From the NCBI RefSeq assembly GCF_932276165.1, contig NC_063986.1, positions 4,228,501-4,292,500 of the forward strand: 64,000 nt of DNA. The letters run 5' to 3'. This document shows positions 58,501 through 61,160 of this stretch, in pieces. How positions within the stretch are numbered: the stretch's first letter is position 1; every line of letters begins with the position of its first letter. The notes below the pieces were generated by a model. That model ran no database searches, was not told the DNA's origin, and saw nothing but the letters and a program-made list of their open reading frames with translations. The stretch comes from Plutella xylostella (lineage: Eukaryota; Arthropoda; Insecta; Lepidoptera; Plutellidae). Position numbers and translations under genes: made by a program.

Positions 58501-61160
58501 CTTTCTAGATTTTCACCCTTTTTACTTTGCTCGCATATATCTGCCACTTGCTAGACAGAGATAGCTACAGCACGTATTTTAAACAGACCGGCAGCGAGAG
58601 CGGGACAGCTGATACCGGCGGTTCTCTGTCGCACTCAACGTCGAGCCTGGATCGGGAAGAAACGCTGAACCATTCACAGCAGGTGGGATTTTCAACCTTA
58701 GCTAAAAGCTTATAGAGTCTAATTTAGATGGACCTCATTGTACCTAATATATGCAGTAACATTCAGTTAGATTCATGATTAGTATGCTTGTTTCTAAGCT
58801 ATTTTAATTTACAAACACGCAAAGCACTTTTTTTTTATTAAATTTTCCATTATTTACCTACCTTTTTCTAACAATATTTTTATTGTTTTGATTAACAGGA
58901 ACAGCATTTCCAACAGGACTTAGTTGAGTATGAACATGAGAAGGAAGTCGCCGAAATCAGAGGAAAGACCACTCCTGAAAAGGTCAGCTTTTGCAGATGT
59001 ACTTATGTCGACATAGTATATTCAAAAGATAAGTGTGTAATACCCAAACCAAGAGTAAGAAAGGCATAAATCGTTAAACATAATATCTTATTATTTAACC
59101 TCAAAACTCAGTCGGTTGACCCTAGGTTTAACGGATGGCCTCATATTGTGCAAACTTTTTCAACAAAACCCAATGGACTCTAGAAGAGAAAGCTTAACAC
59201 AACGTAACCCCGTCAACAGGTGCTAGACATAGTGCACGCGGTGGAAACCATGGCTCTGGAGCCTGCGCCACCCACGTCGCCAGAACCGCACCACAAGACT
59301 ACCACCGTCGTCATGAGCAAACACACACTCCAACCTCAGGTATGTACCCCCTAGCGACCGCGGTACCGCCTCTTATACCATAGAGCATTTGATGCTATAA
59401 CCCTTGTGTCCTGCACTCGGGAAGATTTGCCGGAAGGCCAATAAAAATGCCAGCAAAGAAGCTTTTTGGTCTGGAAAAATTTAGTTAGCATTCACGACAC
59501 TAGATTAGAGATTAGTATGGTCACTGACTGGATAAGTGGATAGGGTGCGCCGGACGTATGTAAGGTACAGTTGATACGTCACTCCTTAACTTCTTATTTG
59601 ATCTGGAGAGAGTTTTCATATTCATGTCTGATACATGTCAAATGTTTATTCCGGATTTTTCTATGAATCTATATTTTAGTTACCTCCTTGCTATTGATGT
59701 TTTTCGTGTATATCCTTATAGTAGAATAACGAACTTCCTTTAAAATACACGTAATTCTACTAAAGAACCTACTTATTCTATGATGCTAGTACTTATGTGC
59801 GCTTACGCAAAGTGAGATTACATATTTATGGCTGCATCCAAATCATTCTAATGTTGTATAAAGTACCGTAAAACTCACTTTTCGTATTCGCTGCCCCCTT
59901 CCCAAAGTAACGAATTCTGCCCCTTTGTAGTTATTAAGTATGTATTTAGATTATGTTTAGTCTTACCTTTTGAATATTGCCCCTATTCTATATCCAATGT
60001 GCATGCATGAGTTTTATTTGGATCGAATATTTTGTAAACTATGGTATTTTCTGCTTCATATTTTGTAACTTCTATTTTTGAGCGAAGCATGGTTGAGTGT
60101 CTTTGAATTAACACTTTAATACGGTAAAATTACTTAAATAAGTATATACCTACTTATTTTATTATATTTTGAAATTTGGAAGCATGCCCTTTGTATATAT
60201 CTGTAGTTTGAACCCAATGCTTGCATGAAAATATACCTACCTACTTACTATGAAATATTTATTCGTAAATCGAAACCGATATTTTTATTTTATTATTTCT
60301 TCCAAAATAAATGTTACTACTATATTATTATGCTATAATTCTTAACTGTAGATTGTCCTGCGCCCGGGACGGTGGCACTTCCTATTAGGAAAAACCTAAT
60401 TATTTCCAACACATAAATATATTTAATTAAACCGATTGTAATTCTGTTGTCATCACTATTAGCGTACCTACTTTATGTTTGTTACTTTGCATGTACAATC
60501 ATGTTTTAGACTAAATAAACGGTAGCTTTAAAAAAAAATATTGTTCATCTACGGAAATAAGATTGTATTTAGGTTTGCTGTATTCAAAGTGTAAACTAGT
60601 TGTTTTGTTAACACTATCCAATACTATCTATAATCATATTTCCGTAGCGTATTTAAAGTCAATGACTTTACTGATAATACTTACTTTCTTTAAATATAAG
60701 TACTTAAATGTTCCAACAATCTGTTGTATGTAGCTTTAGATAAATGTCGTCATGTGTTAGCTTCCGTATTGGTTGTACCCTGCTTGAAACATATGAGGAA
60801 TAATGTTGAGTTACACCTGTAGGGATCACAGCAGAGGTGAAATGATGGCAGATATATTTTGCTAAGAAAGTACATCATTTTAGTCTATAAATGCAAACAT
60901 CGCACCTCTATACAGTAACGACCTAACTCAAAAACCGGCTTTTTGGGAAAATACTAAAAAAATATACAAAGTAATAAGATAACTACTTAAGTGAGTTTAA
61001 TGACGGTCCAATCCAAAAAACTAAATTTAGAGTTGAGTCGATACTGTACCAAAGTTGCGATGTTCAGCCTGAGTACTCAACTGAGATCCCGACAGATATA
61101 CAATTGACGTAATGTATTCGATCGTTACAGAGTCCAGATGAACATGAAAAGAATCCATAG
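7453..61160 (+). CDS. scrib: scribble (LAP-family LRR + 4xPDZ polarity scaffold), 5'-partial gene
   Basis: Twenty-eight exons join in phase: 7453-7573, 9322-9614, 9862-10107, 10415-10584, 13993-14105, 14822-14998, 18104-18280, 21303-21446, 22459-22605, 25801-25882, 38559-38767, 44428-44561, 46391-46472, 46758-46971, 47925-48115, 48637-48748, 49113-49354, 49628-49717, 50060-50314, 53308-53418, 53779-53841, 54215-54331, 56212-56370, 56761-56904, 58587-58682, 58899-58982, 59220-59339, 61131-61160. The product is a cytoplasmic scaffold of the basolateral/septate-junction cortex that acts with Dlg and Lgl in apico-basal polarity and growth control (family knowledge). The order LRR, DTPHHLKNKR linker, then four PDZ domains identifies Scribble. 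Lap1/Erbin/Densin have one PDZ and Dlg has no LRRs. All four PDZ domains keep a His at the start of helix alpha-B, as in class I domains. The N-terminal LRRs lie outside the window. Confidence 0.93.
7574..9321 (+). other. scrib intron, nothing recognised
   Basis: AT-rich intron of 1.75 kb between LRR exons. No repeat or exon was recognised. Confidence 0.6.
9322..9614 (+). CDS. scrib: scrib exon: four LRRs
   Basis: The acceptor is CACTCATTTCAG and the donor GGCAG|GTAAGC (two bases of an Arg codon carried over). It encodes units ELWLDHNKLQYLPPEIG, CLDVSENKLERLPEEIG, DLHLSQNMLETIPDGTG and IFKLDQNRLHTLNESVG. Each is a 23-residue LAP-type LRR with the LPxxIG turn. There is a Gly in 'IPDGTG' where Ile is usual. 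Confidence 0.93.
9862..10107 (+). CDS. scrib: scrib exon: LRRs
   Basis: The acceptor is CTCCTTTCCAG and the donor AACAG|GTGAGG. It starts with the last base of the split Arg codon and ends with two bases of the next. It encodes ELILTENFLMELPHTIG, VLNVDRNSLGEIPLEIG, VLSLRDNKLTRLPNELG and the beginning of VLDVSGNR. Confidence 0.93.
10415..10584 (+). CDS. scrib: scrib exon: last LRR and LRR cap (LAPSD)
   Basis: The acceptor is TCCATTTACAG and the donor CCAG|GTATGT (phase 1). It encodes LQYLPYTLVNLELKAVWLSE and then NQAQPLLTFQTD...CFLLPQ, the LAP-specific capping segment. The 'WLSENQ.QPLLTFQ' signature is nearly invariant in LAP proteins. Leu residues in this region are required for cortical targeting in the family. 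Confidence 0.93.
11461..12066 (+). mobile_element. Probable 3' end of a jockey-like LINE
   Basis: An open frame at 11461-11730 ends with a segment (RAPINRICQSHNDNF..., then SVDLFSVSKNRLK) that resembles the C-terminal tail of lepidopteran jockey-type reverse transcriptases. About 300 bases follow and end in an (AAATA)n tract at 12030-12066, which would be the 3' tail. The 5' limit is unclear. It lies in the intron after the LRR exons. This rests on tail resemblance only. Confidence 0.4.
13028..13114 (+). CDS. scrib: Candidate scrib cassette exon (or alternative first exon from ATG 13021)
   Basis: This is a GC-richer 87-nt segment with a strong donor, CGAG|GTAAGG. It is in phase 1, matching both the preceding donor at 10584 and the acceptor at 13993. 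If included it adds 29 residues (ELEHADVGSCHWLREHRFNS...) between the LRR cap and the acidic linker. The acceptor TGTACAATGTTAG has a weak pyrimidine tract. An in-frame ATG at 13021 overlaps it, so it could instead be an alternative first exon. I know of no homologous peptide. Confidence 0.5.
13134..13242. mobile_element. 109-bp Harbinger-like MITE
   Basis: It has long, imperfect inverted arms: GAGCTTGTACACATTAGGAG... and its complement ending at 13242, with GAAGCGCGCGC in each arm. TTA is present on both sides (13131-13133, 13243-13245). A 3-bp TTA/TAA target fits PIF/Harbinger MITEs. Confidence 0.65.
13993..14105 (+). CDS. scrib: scrib exon: acidic linker
   Basis: The acceptor is CATTTAACAG and the donor AAAGAG|GTGAGC. 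Entry is in phase 1, exit in phase 0. It encodes EASGSREQDSDNDSNWEEKE and then ASRTHSVKFKVDDSEAKE. It corresponds to the fly linker with 'DSEP..EREPSRTVVKFSEEA'. Confidence 0.88.
14822..14998 (+). CDS. scrib: scrib exon: linker, possibly a cassette
   Basis: The acceptor is CCTACATTTAAG and the frame is phase 0 in and out (59 codons). It encodes VQSILDAEEDEDKFCQLESQ and a basic Ser/Arg stretch, VVRKLVSAQRRTSLQRLSG. I placed the end at GAG|GTACCC. An alternative donor AAG|GTTGTT at 15025 would add nine residues. Fly Scribble runs directly from the previous exon's equivalent to TPFVRQNTPHP, so this exon may be optional. Confidence 0.75.
15026..18103 (+). other. scrib intron
   Basis: A 3.1-kb AT-rich intron. 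A (TTATT)n tract at 15277-15300 followed by AACAAACACATATTGG looks like the tail of a minus-strand retroposon. Nothing else was recognised. Confidence 0.5.
18104..18280 (+). CDS. scrib: scrib exon: NTPHPKDLKAKA linker
   Basis: The acceptor is CTTTTATCCGCAG and the donor GTTGAG|GTTAGT. It is 59 codons in phase 0. It encodes TPFVRQNTPHPKDLKAKAHK, the conserved basic linker motif of insect and vertebrate Scribble, followed by a variable Pro/Val/Glu stretch. A longer open frame starting upstream is intronic and in another frame. Confidence 0.9.
18847..19684 (-). mobile_element. 5'-truncated jockey-like LINE
   Basis: The minus strand encodes about 205 residues of a non-LTR reverse transcriptase C-terminus (19059-19684), open to the truncation point. 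It includes KLQWGPHIERIAGRLSSA, YFHSVMSYGILLWG and LQKRAIRAIYVLGSR, which are typical of jockey-type elements. The stop is followed by about 210 bases of 3' UTR and a TTTGAA-repeat tail. TTTCGGT at 18840-18846 and 19685-19691 is the target duplication. It is a dead copy lacking the endonuclease and catalytic RT parts. Confidence 0.85.
20069..20279. mobile_element. Palindromic MITE with ~50-bp inverted arms
   Basis: The arms 20069-20119 and 20228-20279 are inverted copies with only a few mismatches (shared core TTTATTTTGCCATAATGTGT). The 108-base centre between them is almost pure A/T. It sits inside the 18311-20930 element. The superfamily is unknown. Confidence 0.7.
21062..21230 (+). mobile_element. 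RTE-type LINE 3' end fragment
   Basis: An open 49-codon remnant, 21062-21208, ends with TGA at 21209. It includes GRPPARWTDDLRRVAGSGW and ERVLWRSLGETYVQQWMIIG, the well-known C-terminus of lepidopteran RTE-type polyproteins. It runs into a (TGATGA) tail, the usual RTE terminus. The start is a 5' truncation near 21045. Confidence 0.85.
21303..21446 (+). CDS. scrib: scrib exon: acidic linker
   Basis: The acceptor is CTTCCCCCCAG and the donor GAGGAG|GTAAGA. It is 48 codons in phase 0. The peptide is Pro/Ala-rich, then strongly acidic (ERESDYEHEDMDDSADEREM). This is a low-complexity linker typical of the region between LRR and PDZ1. Confidence 0.85.
21447..22458 (+). other. scrib intron, nothing recognised
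   Basis: A 1.0-kb AT-rich intron with a short inverted GTAGCTATAC/GTATAGCTAC pair near 21511-21565. Confidence 0.5.
22459..22605 (+). CDS. scrib: scrib exon: HRRDTPHHLKNKRI motif
   Basis: The acceptor is CTACTAACCAG and the donor GCTCAG|GTGTGC. It is 49 codons in phase 0. It encodes the hallmark HRRDTPHHLKNKRI found in all Scribble proteins between LRRs and PDZ1, followed by NQLDASRARDIIAQ. The antisense open frame over it is a shadow of its GC-rich composition. Confidence 0.92.
23067..23114 (+). CDS. scrib: Candidate duplicated 48-nt mini-exon of scrib
   Basis: CTCAAAAACTAG precedes it and GCTCAG|GTGCTT follows. It encodes RIKQLEASRERDEIAQ. By my count this shares 12 of 16 residues with the last 16 residues of the preceding exon (22558-22605), and 37 of 48 bases. 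It is in phase 0 on both sides, so it can be included without shifting the frame and would extend a basic, helix-prone segment. The acceptor lacks a strong pyrimidine tract. Confidence 0.6.
23115..25800 (+). other. scrib intron, nothing coding
   Basis: A 2.7-kb intron, AT-rich up to about 25.1 kb. A GC-rich patch at 25395-25570 has no start codon followed by a usable donor. Confidence 0.5.
25801..25882 (+). CDS. scrib: scrib exon: charged linker before PDZ1
   Basis: The acceptor is GTTCTGTTGCAG and the donor GATG|GTGAGT. Entry is phase 0, exit phase 1. It encodes AIKKRDQPEREEAKTDDDEE and LAEDTHD. The phase-1 exit joins the PDZ1 exon acceptor at 38559 across a 12.7-kb intron, reconstructing a Gly codon. 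Confidence 0.9.
25883..26696 (+). other. First part of the 12.7-kb scrib intron
   Basis: Mixed-composition intron. No exon, RNA gene or repeat was recognised. Confidence 0.45.
26705..27290. mobile_element. 586-bp hAT-type MITE carrying a hexamer minisatellite
   Basis: The termini TAGTGTTGCCCAAAT (26705-26719) and ATTTGGGCAACACTA (27276-27290) are perfect inverted repeats apart from being partly AT-rich inside. They are flanked by identical TTGGCGAA octamers (26697-26704, 27291-27298). An 8-bp duplication plus TAGTG ends is diagnostic of the hAT superfamily. Inside are two blocks of CAAGAC/CAAGACC repeats (26720-26865 in both orientations, and 27090-27275). No transposase is present. The many 'WSWSWS/LGLGLGL' open frames are repeat translations, not genes. 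Confidence 0.9.
27299..29838 (+). other. scrib intron
   Basis: No exon with usable splice sites was found, and no repeat was recognised. Confidence 0.45.
29839..29846 (+). promoter_or_regulatory. scrib: TATA-like box upstream of alternative first exon 1
   Basis: TATAAATA lies 96-103 bases upstream of the candidate start codon at 29942. A splice acceptor-like TTCTAATTCCAG also ends at 29880, so the leader could instead be a spliced 5' UTR exon beginning at 29881. Confidence 0.35.
29942..30512 (+). CDS. scrib: Candidate alternative first exon 1 of scrib (LRR-less isoform)
   Basis: A long GC-richer open frame starts at tandem ATG codons (29942, 29945) and ends TTTATG|GTATGT in phase 1. That matches the PDZ1 acceptor at 38559. 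It encodes about 190 residues: a basic Ser/Arg/Asn region (SSNRSNRSTESSRS), then a Tyr/Pro/Gln/Arg-rich region with repeated EPYSR/DPYDG/QPYAG units. Upstream the frame closes at TGA 29927-29929. It could also be a cassette exon using a weak AG at 29930. An isoform starting here would lack all LRRs. I do not recognise the peptide. The antisense frame and the +1 frame over it are shadows. Confidence 0.65.
30513..31437 (+). other. scrib intron, nothing recognised
   Basis: AT-rich intron sequence; no exon or repeat was identified. Confidence 0.5.
31761..31827 (+). CDS. scrib: Candidate alternative first exon 2 of scrib
   Basis: The ATG at 31761 follows about 300 bases of unusually GC-rich, stop-containing sequence (31440-31760) that looks like a 5' leader/promoter region. 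It encodes MALTKSAVRGIMCSIMEFTF then RA, and ends GCAA|GTAAGA in phase 1. Joined to the PDZ1 exon it would read ...RA-S-ESVISERAD. The short N-terminus contains Cys and hydrophobic residues. Support is from donor quality, phase and base composition only. Confidence 0.5.
31828..34440 (+). other. scrib intron
   Basis: Open frames around 32139-32429 show no donor or conserved motif. The rest is AT-rich without recognised repeats. Confidence 0.45.
34441..34883 (+). promoter_or_regulatory. scrib: GC-rich putative promoter/leader of alternative first exon 3
   Basis: The most GC-rich non-coding patch of the window (34441-34560, rich in CpG) is followed by AACTCAGTGCAACC with an arthropod initiator TCAGT at 34642-34646, and then a 240-base leader to the ATG at 34884. 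The open frames over the GC patch are compositional. Confidence 0.45.
34884..34908 (+). CDS. scrib: Candidate alternative first exon 3 of scrib (MGVIRRKK)
   Basis: The ATG in the context GAGGAAATGG starts MGVIRRKK and then hits AAGC|GTAAGT, a near-perfect donor in phase 1, compatible with the PDZ1 exon. The predicted N-terminus would be MGVIRRKKR-ESVISERAD. It has Gly at position 2 but lacks a full myristoylation consensus. It would give a PDZ-only Scribble. Confidence 0.55.
34909..38558 (+). other. Last part of the 12.7-kb scrib intron
   Basis: There are mixed GC patches (for example 36590-36700, 37030-37230) but no start codon followed by a good donor in the right phase. A 70-codon open frame at 38339-38548 stops before the PDZ1 acceptor. 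Confidence 0.45.
38559..38767 (+). CDS. scrib: scrib exon: PDZ1, first half
   Basis: The acceptor is CTCTCTCCAG and the donor TTGAGG|GTGAGT. It enters in phase 1 and leaves in phase 0. After the ESVISERADSEARVVSDQRC lead it encodes strand A IEVRIARAAG, the carboxylate-binding loop GGLGLSIAGG, then GSTPYVGDDDGIFISRVTPN and GPAYLAGLR. The loop has GLGL in place of the textbook GLGF. Confidence 0.95.
38824..38982. mobile_element. ~160-bp Harbinger-like MITE
   Basis: The inverted arms GGCTGTTTTTAACAGCATGC...CGGGATTGC and their complement at 38936-38978 (arms about 45 bp) are flanked by TAA. The core 'CACGCACGCGGGATTGC' also appears in relaxed form in the insert at 48814-48946, so the two seem related. 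Confidence 0.55.
39093..39230. mobile_element. ~138-bp MITE-like inverted repeat
   Basis: The arms (39093-39135 and 39185-39230) are about 43 bp each, sharing GAGTTGCAGAAAGG and TTAATGTCGGCATTAAAT with few mismatches. No clear target duplication is visible. Confidence 0.55.
39806..39952. mobile_element. ~147-bp MITE-like inverted repeat
   Basis: The arm TTCTGAACAACTTTAGTTCT...CGAGTTTT at 39806-39840 is mirrored at 39922-39952 (AAAACTCGTAGAAC...GTTCAGAA). The middle is A/T-rich. Confidence 0.55.
39968..40300 (-). repeat. Interspersed repeat with ACGGACAG-type tract, related in style to 102-670
   Basis: It contains CCGTCTGTCTGACTGACTGT on + (40117-40147), a GTATGTATGT tract (40010-40025) and GAGGTACAAAACTC-type sequence on the minus strand, as in common lepidopteran interspersed repeats. 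The ends are not sharply defined. Confidence 0.45.
40301..40900 (+). other. scrib intron between PDZ1 exons
   Basis: No exon. Nothing was recognised apart from the flanking repeats. Confidence 0.45.
40913..41238 (-). mobile_element. tRNA-derived SINE with 12-bp target duplication
   Basis: On the minus strand it starts with a tRNA-like head: A box TAGCTCAGTCGG (complement of 41219-41230) and B box GGGTTCGAATC (complement of 41178-41188). The tail includes CCAACCCGCAGTGGACCAGC, shared with LINE 3' ends, and closes in an (AATAG)n tract. CCCAAACTCGAT flanks both sides (40901-40912, 41239-41250). The intact promoter boxes suggest a fairly young insertion. The 82-codon + strand frame over it is accidental. 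Confidence 0.9.
41436..41624 (+). mobile_element. LINE C-terminal fragment
   Basis: The frame reads RGEARQLFKDISSRLIEVSR then DPRAGTYLSQRLSIAI, a TAG, then RGNAASVLGTLPDSGSDLAS and IFFLV stop. This 'Q/SRDPRAGSYLAQRISLAIQRGN' tail recurs in a lepidopteran non-LTR family. One in-frame stop (41529-41531 region) shows decay. It is the 3' part only. Confidence 0.6.
41640..44214 (+). other. scrib intron, nothing coding
   Basis: AT-rich. A 114-codon open frame at 43905-44249 has no splice sites or motifs and runs into a palindrome. Confidence 0.5.
44215..44259. repeat. Perfect 22-bp palindrome
   Basis: CTATCCTACATCATATTGTA(CA) at 44215-44236 is followed after one base by its exact reverse complement at 44238-44259. 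It would form a 22-bp hairpin with a 1-nt spacer. No terminator-like U tract or flanking duplication was seen. Confidence 0.9.
44428..44561 (+). CDS. scrib: scrib exon: PDZ1, second half
   Basis: The acceptor is CTTTCCTTCCCAG and the donor ACCAG|GTAATG. It enters in phase 0 and leaves with two bases of an Arg codon. It encodes VGDKVLSVNGTSVVEVDHYY then AVEVLKASGAALTLVVTRD. The His opening helix alpha-B (DHYYAVEVL) indicates class I peptide preference. Confidence 0.95.
44565..44910. repeat. Degenerate minisatellite of ATAGCGAGC-type units
   Basis: Immediately after the PDZ1 exon, AATAGCGAGC, ATAGCGCGC and ATAGCGACC variants recur about a dozen times with CACCAAT spacers. The unit structure is irregular. 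The antisense open frames here are products of this repeat. Confidence 0.65.
44911..46390 (+). other. scrib intron
   Basis: AT-rich with a short (ATAAC)n microsatellite at 45864-45883. No other element was recognised. Confidence 0.5.
46391..46472 (+). CDS. scrib: scrib exon: Ser/Thr-rich linker after PDZ1
   Basis: The acceptor is TCTCTCACAG and the donor GGACAG|GTTGGT. It completes the split Arg codon and encodes RTHSRAPSGASHHSVSTTDT then VSTLENGQ. A consensus donor-like CTCT|GTGAGT lies inside it at 46431, which could shorten the exon, but the resulting phase does not match. Confidence 0.82.
46758..46971 (+). CDS. scrib: scrib exon: linker between PDZ1 and PDZ2
   Basis: The acceptor is TTTTCTCTTGCAG and the donor CCTA|GTGAGT (exit phase 1). 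It encodes IPTGRGVPKKNLIISNQYAQ then DYEANIKEVISSATPLVITS and a Pro/Gln-rich end. The antisense and alternate-frame ORFs over it are shadows. Confidence 0.9.
46972..47924 (+). other. scrib intron, nothing recognised
   Basis: AT-rich; no exon or repeat was recognised. Confidence 0.55.
47925..48115 (+). CDS. scrib: scrib exon: PDZ2, first part
   Basis: The acceptor is CTATCCCTTCCAG and the donor GTTTCG|GTGAGT. It encodes TYQQKILVHTTLIRDG, the canonical GLGF loop in GAGLGFSIAGG, then KGSPPYREDSDAIYISRISP and GAAAKDGKMMVGDKVVS. Confidence 0.95.
48637..48748 (+). CDS. scrib: scrib exon: PDZ2, second part
   Basis: The acceptor is CGCTCATTCCAG and the donor GCAG|GTAATA (phase 1). It encodes INGVDMESARHEAAVALLTG then HERFVRLVLQRTVTGEA. 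His at the start of helix alpha-B (ARHEAAVALL) again fits class I. Confidence 0.95.
48814..48946. mobile_element. Decayed MITE related to 38824-38982
   Basis: AGGGCGTCTATAATCGGGAT...GTACGCGTGAC is mirrored by ...GCGTGCGCGACTAAACCCGC...TGCCCT. The arms are imperfect and the centre non-repetitive. The resemblance to the PDZ1-intron MITE lies in the CGGGATTGCCCCG core. Confidence 0.4.
49113..49354 (+). CDS. scrib: scrib exon: Pro/Thr/Ala-rich linker
   Basis: The acceptor is TCTTCTCCCCAG and the donor GGGCAG|GTGAGG. It enters in phase 1 and exits in phase 0. It encodes GQTPPRKSTSEEVREPIKTS then low-complexity KPTANHVAPTAPSTNHNAPK and PPPTVVPPQPAPRKLSQ. It probably forms a disordered spacer between PDZ2 and PDZ3. 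Confidence 0.9.
49628..49717 (+). CDS. scrib: scrib exon: Asn/Ala/Pro linker
   Basis: The acceptor is CCACTCCGCAG and the donor ATCCAG|GTAAGC. It is 30 codons in phase 0, encoding AYPKPATNSTNTPAANNVHS then SADDVFEDIQ. It may be skipped without a frameshift. Confidence 0.87.
50060..50314 (+). CDS. scrib: scrib exon: linker before PDZ3
   Basis: The acceptor is AAACCGCTAG (weak pyrimidine tract) and the donor GTCGAA|GTAAGA. It is 85 codons in phase 0. It encodes PRPITNEDFVAMIPAHFLGG, then a Pro-rich stretch and a Thr-rich segment TETITKSTFTETTVTRITDN. The antisense ORFs are shadows. Confidence 0.88.
50315..51973 (+). other. scrib intron, nothing recognised
   Basis: A strongly AT-rich 1.7-kb stretch. 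Open frames such as 50921-51124 lack any coding features. Confidence 0.55.
51974..52931. mobile_element. 958-bp TA-flanked (Tc1/mariner-like) non-autonomous transposon
   Basis: The left end CACTCACGGGCAATGAAAAG pairs with the right end (complement CACTGCTGGGCAATGAAAAA). Both are preceded by TA (51972-51973, 52932-52933). A second, inner inverted pair, AATGGACAACATTTC at 52149-52163 and GAAATGTTGTCCATT at 52861-52875, lies further in. The 114-codon frame inside (52519-52863) shows no transposase motif. Confidence 0.75.
53308..53418 (+). CDS. scrib: scrib exon: PDZ3, first part
   Basis: The acceptor is TCTTTTGTTATAG and the donor TCACAT|GTAAGT. It is 37 codons in phase 0. It encodes EVSLLKEGGSLGFSIIGGTD then HSCVPFGGKEPGIFISH, with the SLGFSIIGG binding loop typical of Scribble PDZ3. 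Confidence 0.95.
53477..53586. repeat. Short inverted repeat, possible MITE
   Basis: GCGGTATAGTAAGCTGA and its near complement TCAGCTTTCTATACCAC, about 110 bases apart. No target duplication could be defined. Confidence 0.35.
53779..53841 (+). CDS. scrib: scrib exon: PDZ3, middle
   Basis: The acceptor is GATGTTCTACAG and the donor GTCAAG|GTATGA. It encodes VVPGGVAARSGKLRMGDRLV then K, the beta-C to beta-D segment of PDZ3. Confidence 0.95.
54215..54331 (+). CDS. scrib: scrib exon: PDZ3, end
   Basis: The acceptor is ACATGTTCACAG and the donor TTCCAG|GTGAGG. It encodes VNGNELTGATHRDAVQLLLQ then PGSTLTLSVRHDPLPQGFQ. Helix alpha-B begins with His (THRDAVQLL), and the following DPLPxGFQ spacer is conserved in fly Scribble. 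Confidence 0.95.
54332..56211 (+). other. scrib intron containing a candidate microexon
   Basis: An AT-rich 1.9-kb intron. Apart from the 33-nt candidate at 55298-55330 nothing was recognised. Confidence 0.5.
55298..55330 (+). CDS. scrib: Candidate 33-nt microexon of scrib
   Basis: TTTCTTTCC and CACTCAG precede it and ACT|GTAAGT (consensus donor) follows. It is in phase 0 on both sides and would insert GLIQVEIVNTT between the PDZ3 exon end (GFQ) and the PDZ4 exon start (DLTIVK). Small neural microexons are common in scaffold genes, but I have no homologous peptide to support it. Confidence 0.4.
56212..56370 (+). CDS. scrib: scrib exon: PDZ4, first part
   Basis: The acceptor is AACACAACCAG and the donor CTGAAG|GTACGT. 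It encodes DLTIVKQEGEKLGMHIKGGL then NGQRGNPNDPNDEGVFISKI and NSGGAARRDGRLK. The LGMHIKGG loop and the NGQRGNPxDPxDEGVF insertion are Scribble PDZ4 hallmarks. Confidence 0.96.
56761..56904 (+). CDS. scrib: scrib exon: PDZ4, second part
   Basis: The acceptor is TATTCTACCAG and the donor TACACT|GTGAGT. It encodes VGMRLLEVNGVSLLGATHNE then AVNALRSATHAPLHLVVCHG and YARAEKYT. His opens helix alpha-B. The frame stays open past the donor to a stop at 57091-57093 through two partial copies of this exon. Confidence 0.96.
56911..57093 (+). pseudogene. scrib: Two decayed tandem partial copies of the PDZ4 second exon
   Basis: After the donor, the unit ATTGAG-GGAATAACTACCAGGA plus the beginning of the exon (GCATGCGTCTACTxGAGGT) repeats with a period of about 81 bases. 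Copy 1 is 56931-56992 (GMRLLEV-SLLGATHNEAGN, with a 9-base in-frame gap). Copy 2 is 57011-57052 (SMRLLEVNGVSL). Both keep the frame of the real exon, so donor read-through would add 63 residues before TAA at 57091-57093. They are probably duplication debris; use as an alternative 3' end is possible. Confidence 0.7.
57176..58178. mobile_element. 1003-bp fold-back Tc1-like transposon
   Basis: The ends CAGTATTGTGCAA(T/A)TTAATG are bounded by TA on both sides (57174-57175, 58179-58180). The two arms (about 57176-57622 and 57738-58178) are near-identical inverted copies of the 3' half of a Tc1-like transposase gene, including GWPENSPALNPIENKWAIMK on each strand. A 115-base centre extends the left copy further upstream. 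In the left copy the usual QQDN catalytic motif reads QQNS, and both copies are frameshifted or stopped, so no active enzyme is encoded. Confidence 0.88.
58258..58360 (+). mobile_element. Decayed RTE-type LINE 3' tip
   Basis: GACGACCTAAGACAGCGGAA and CATGTCCAGCAGTTGATGAT, followed by a TGATGATGATAATG tail, match the final part of the element at 21062-21230 with indels. Confidence 0.65.
58587..58682 (+). CDS. scrib: scrib exon: Ser/Thr/Glu-rich tail
   Basis: I chose the acceptor TATTTTAAACAG because it is the only nearby AG giving phase 0. The donor is CAGCAG|GTGGGA. It encodes TGSESGTADTGGSLSHSTSS then LDREETLNHSQQ, matching the fly 'ASETGSELSQSQSVSSLDHEE' region after PDZ4. Confidence 0.88.
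58899..58982 (+). CDS. scrib: scrib exon: charged tail
   Basis: The acceptor is TTTGATTAACAG and the donor GAAAAG|GTCAGC. It is 28 codons in phase 0, encoding EQHFQQDLVEYEHEKEVAEI then RGKTTPEK, a probably helical charged segment. Confidence 0.88.
59220..59339 (+). CDS. scrib: scrib exon: conserved KTTTVVMSKHTL tail motif
   Basis: The acceptor is CCGTCAACAG and the donor CCTCAG|GTATGT. It encodes VLDIVHAVETMALEPAPPTS then PEPHHKTTTVVMSKHTLQPQ. Fly Scribble has 'EKVLEIVRAADAF...PSEHH.QDKIQKTTTVVISKHTL' at the same place, confirming orthology. Confidence 0.93.
59340..61130 (+). other. scrib intron
   Basis: A 1.8-kb AT-rich intron. No additional exon corresponding to the fly C-terminal KKRFFE region was found here or further right. 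Confidence 0.5.
61131..61160 (+). CDS. scrib: scrib terminal exon, SPDEHEKNP stop
   Basis: The acceptor TTCGATCGTTACAG is in phase 0, followed by nine codons (SPDEHEKNP) and TAG. It continues the frame from Gln at 59339. Poly(A) signals AATAAA occur downstream at 61434-61439 and 61481-61486. The product would end about 50 residues after PDZ4's tail exon and lack the long C-terminus seen in some fly isoforms. A longer isoform could splice past this exon to exons beyond the window. Confidence 0.7.
   Translation, partial: SPDEHEKNP

Noticed and set aside
7453..61160. Identity as Lap1/Erbin/Densin or Discs large
   Set aside because: Erbin/Densin/Lap1 carry LRRs with at most one PDZ, and Dlg has SH3/GUK domains and no LRRs. 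Here ten LRRs and four PDZ domains plus DTPHHLKNKR fit only Scribble.
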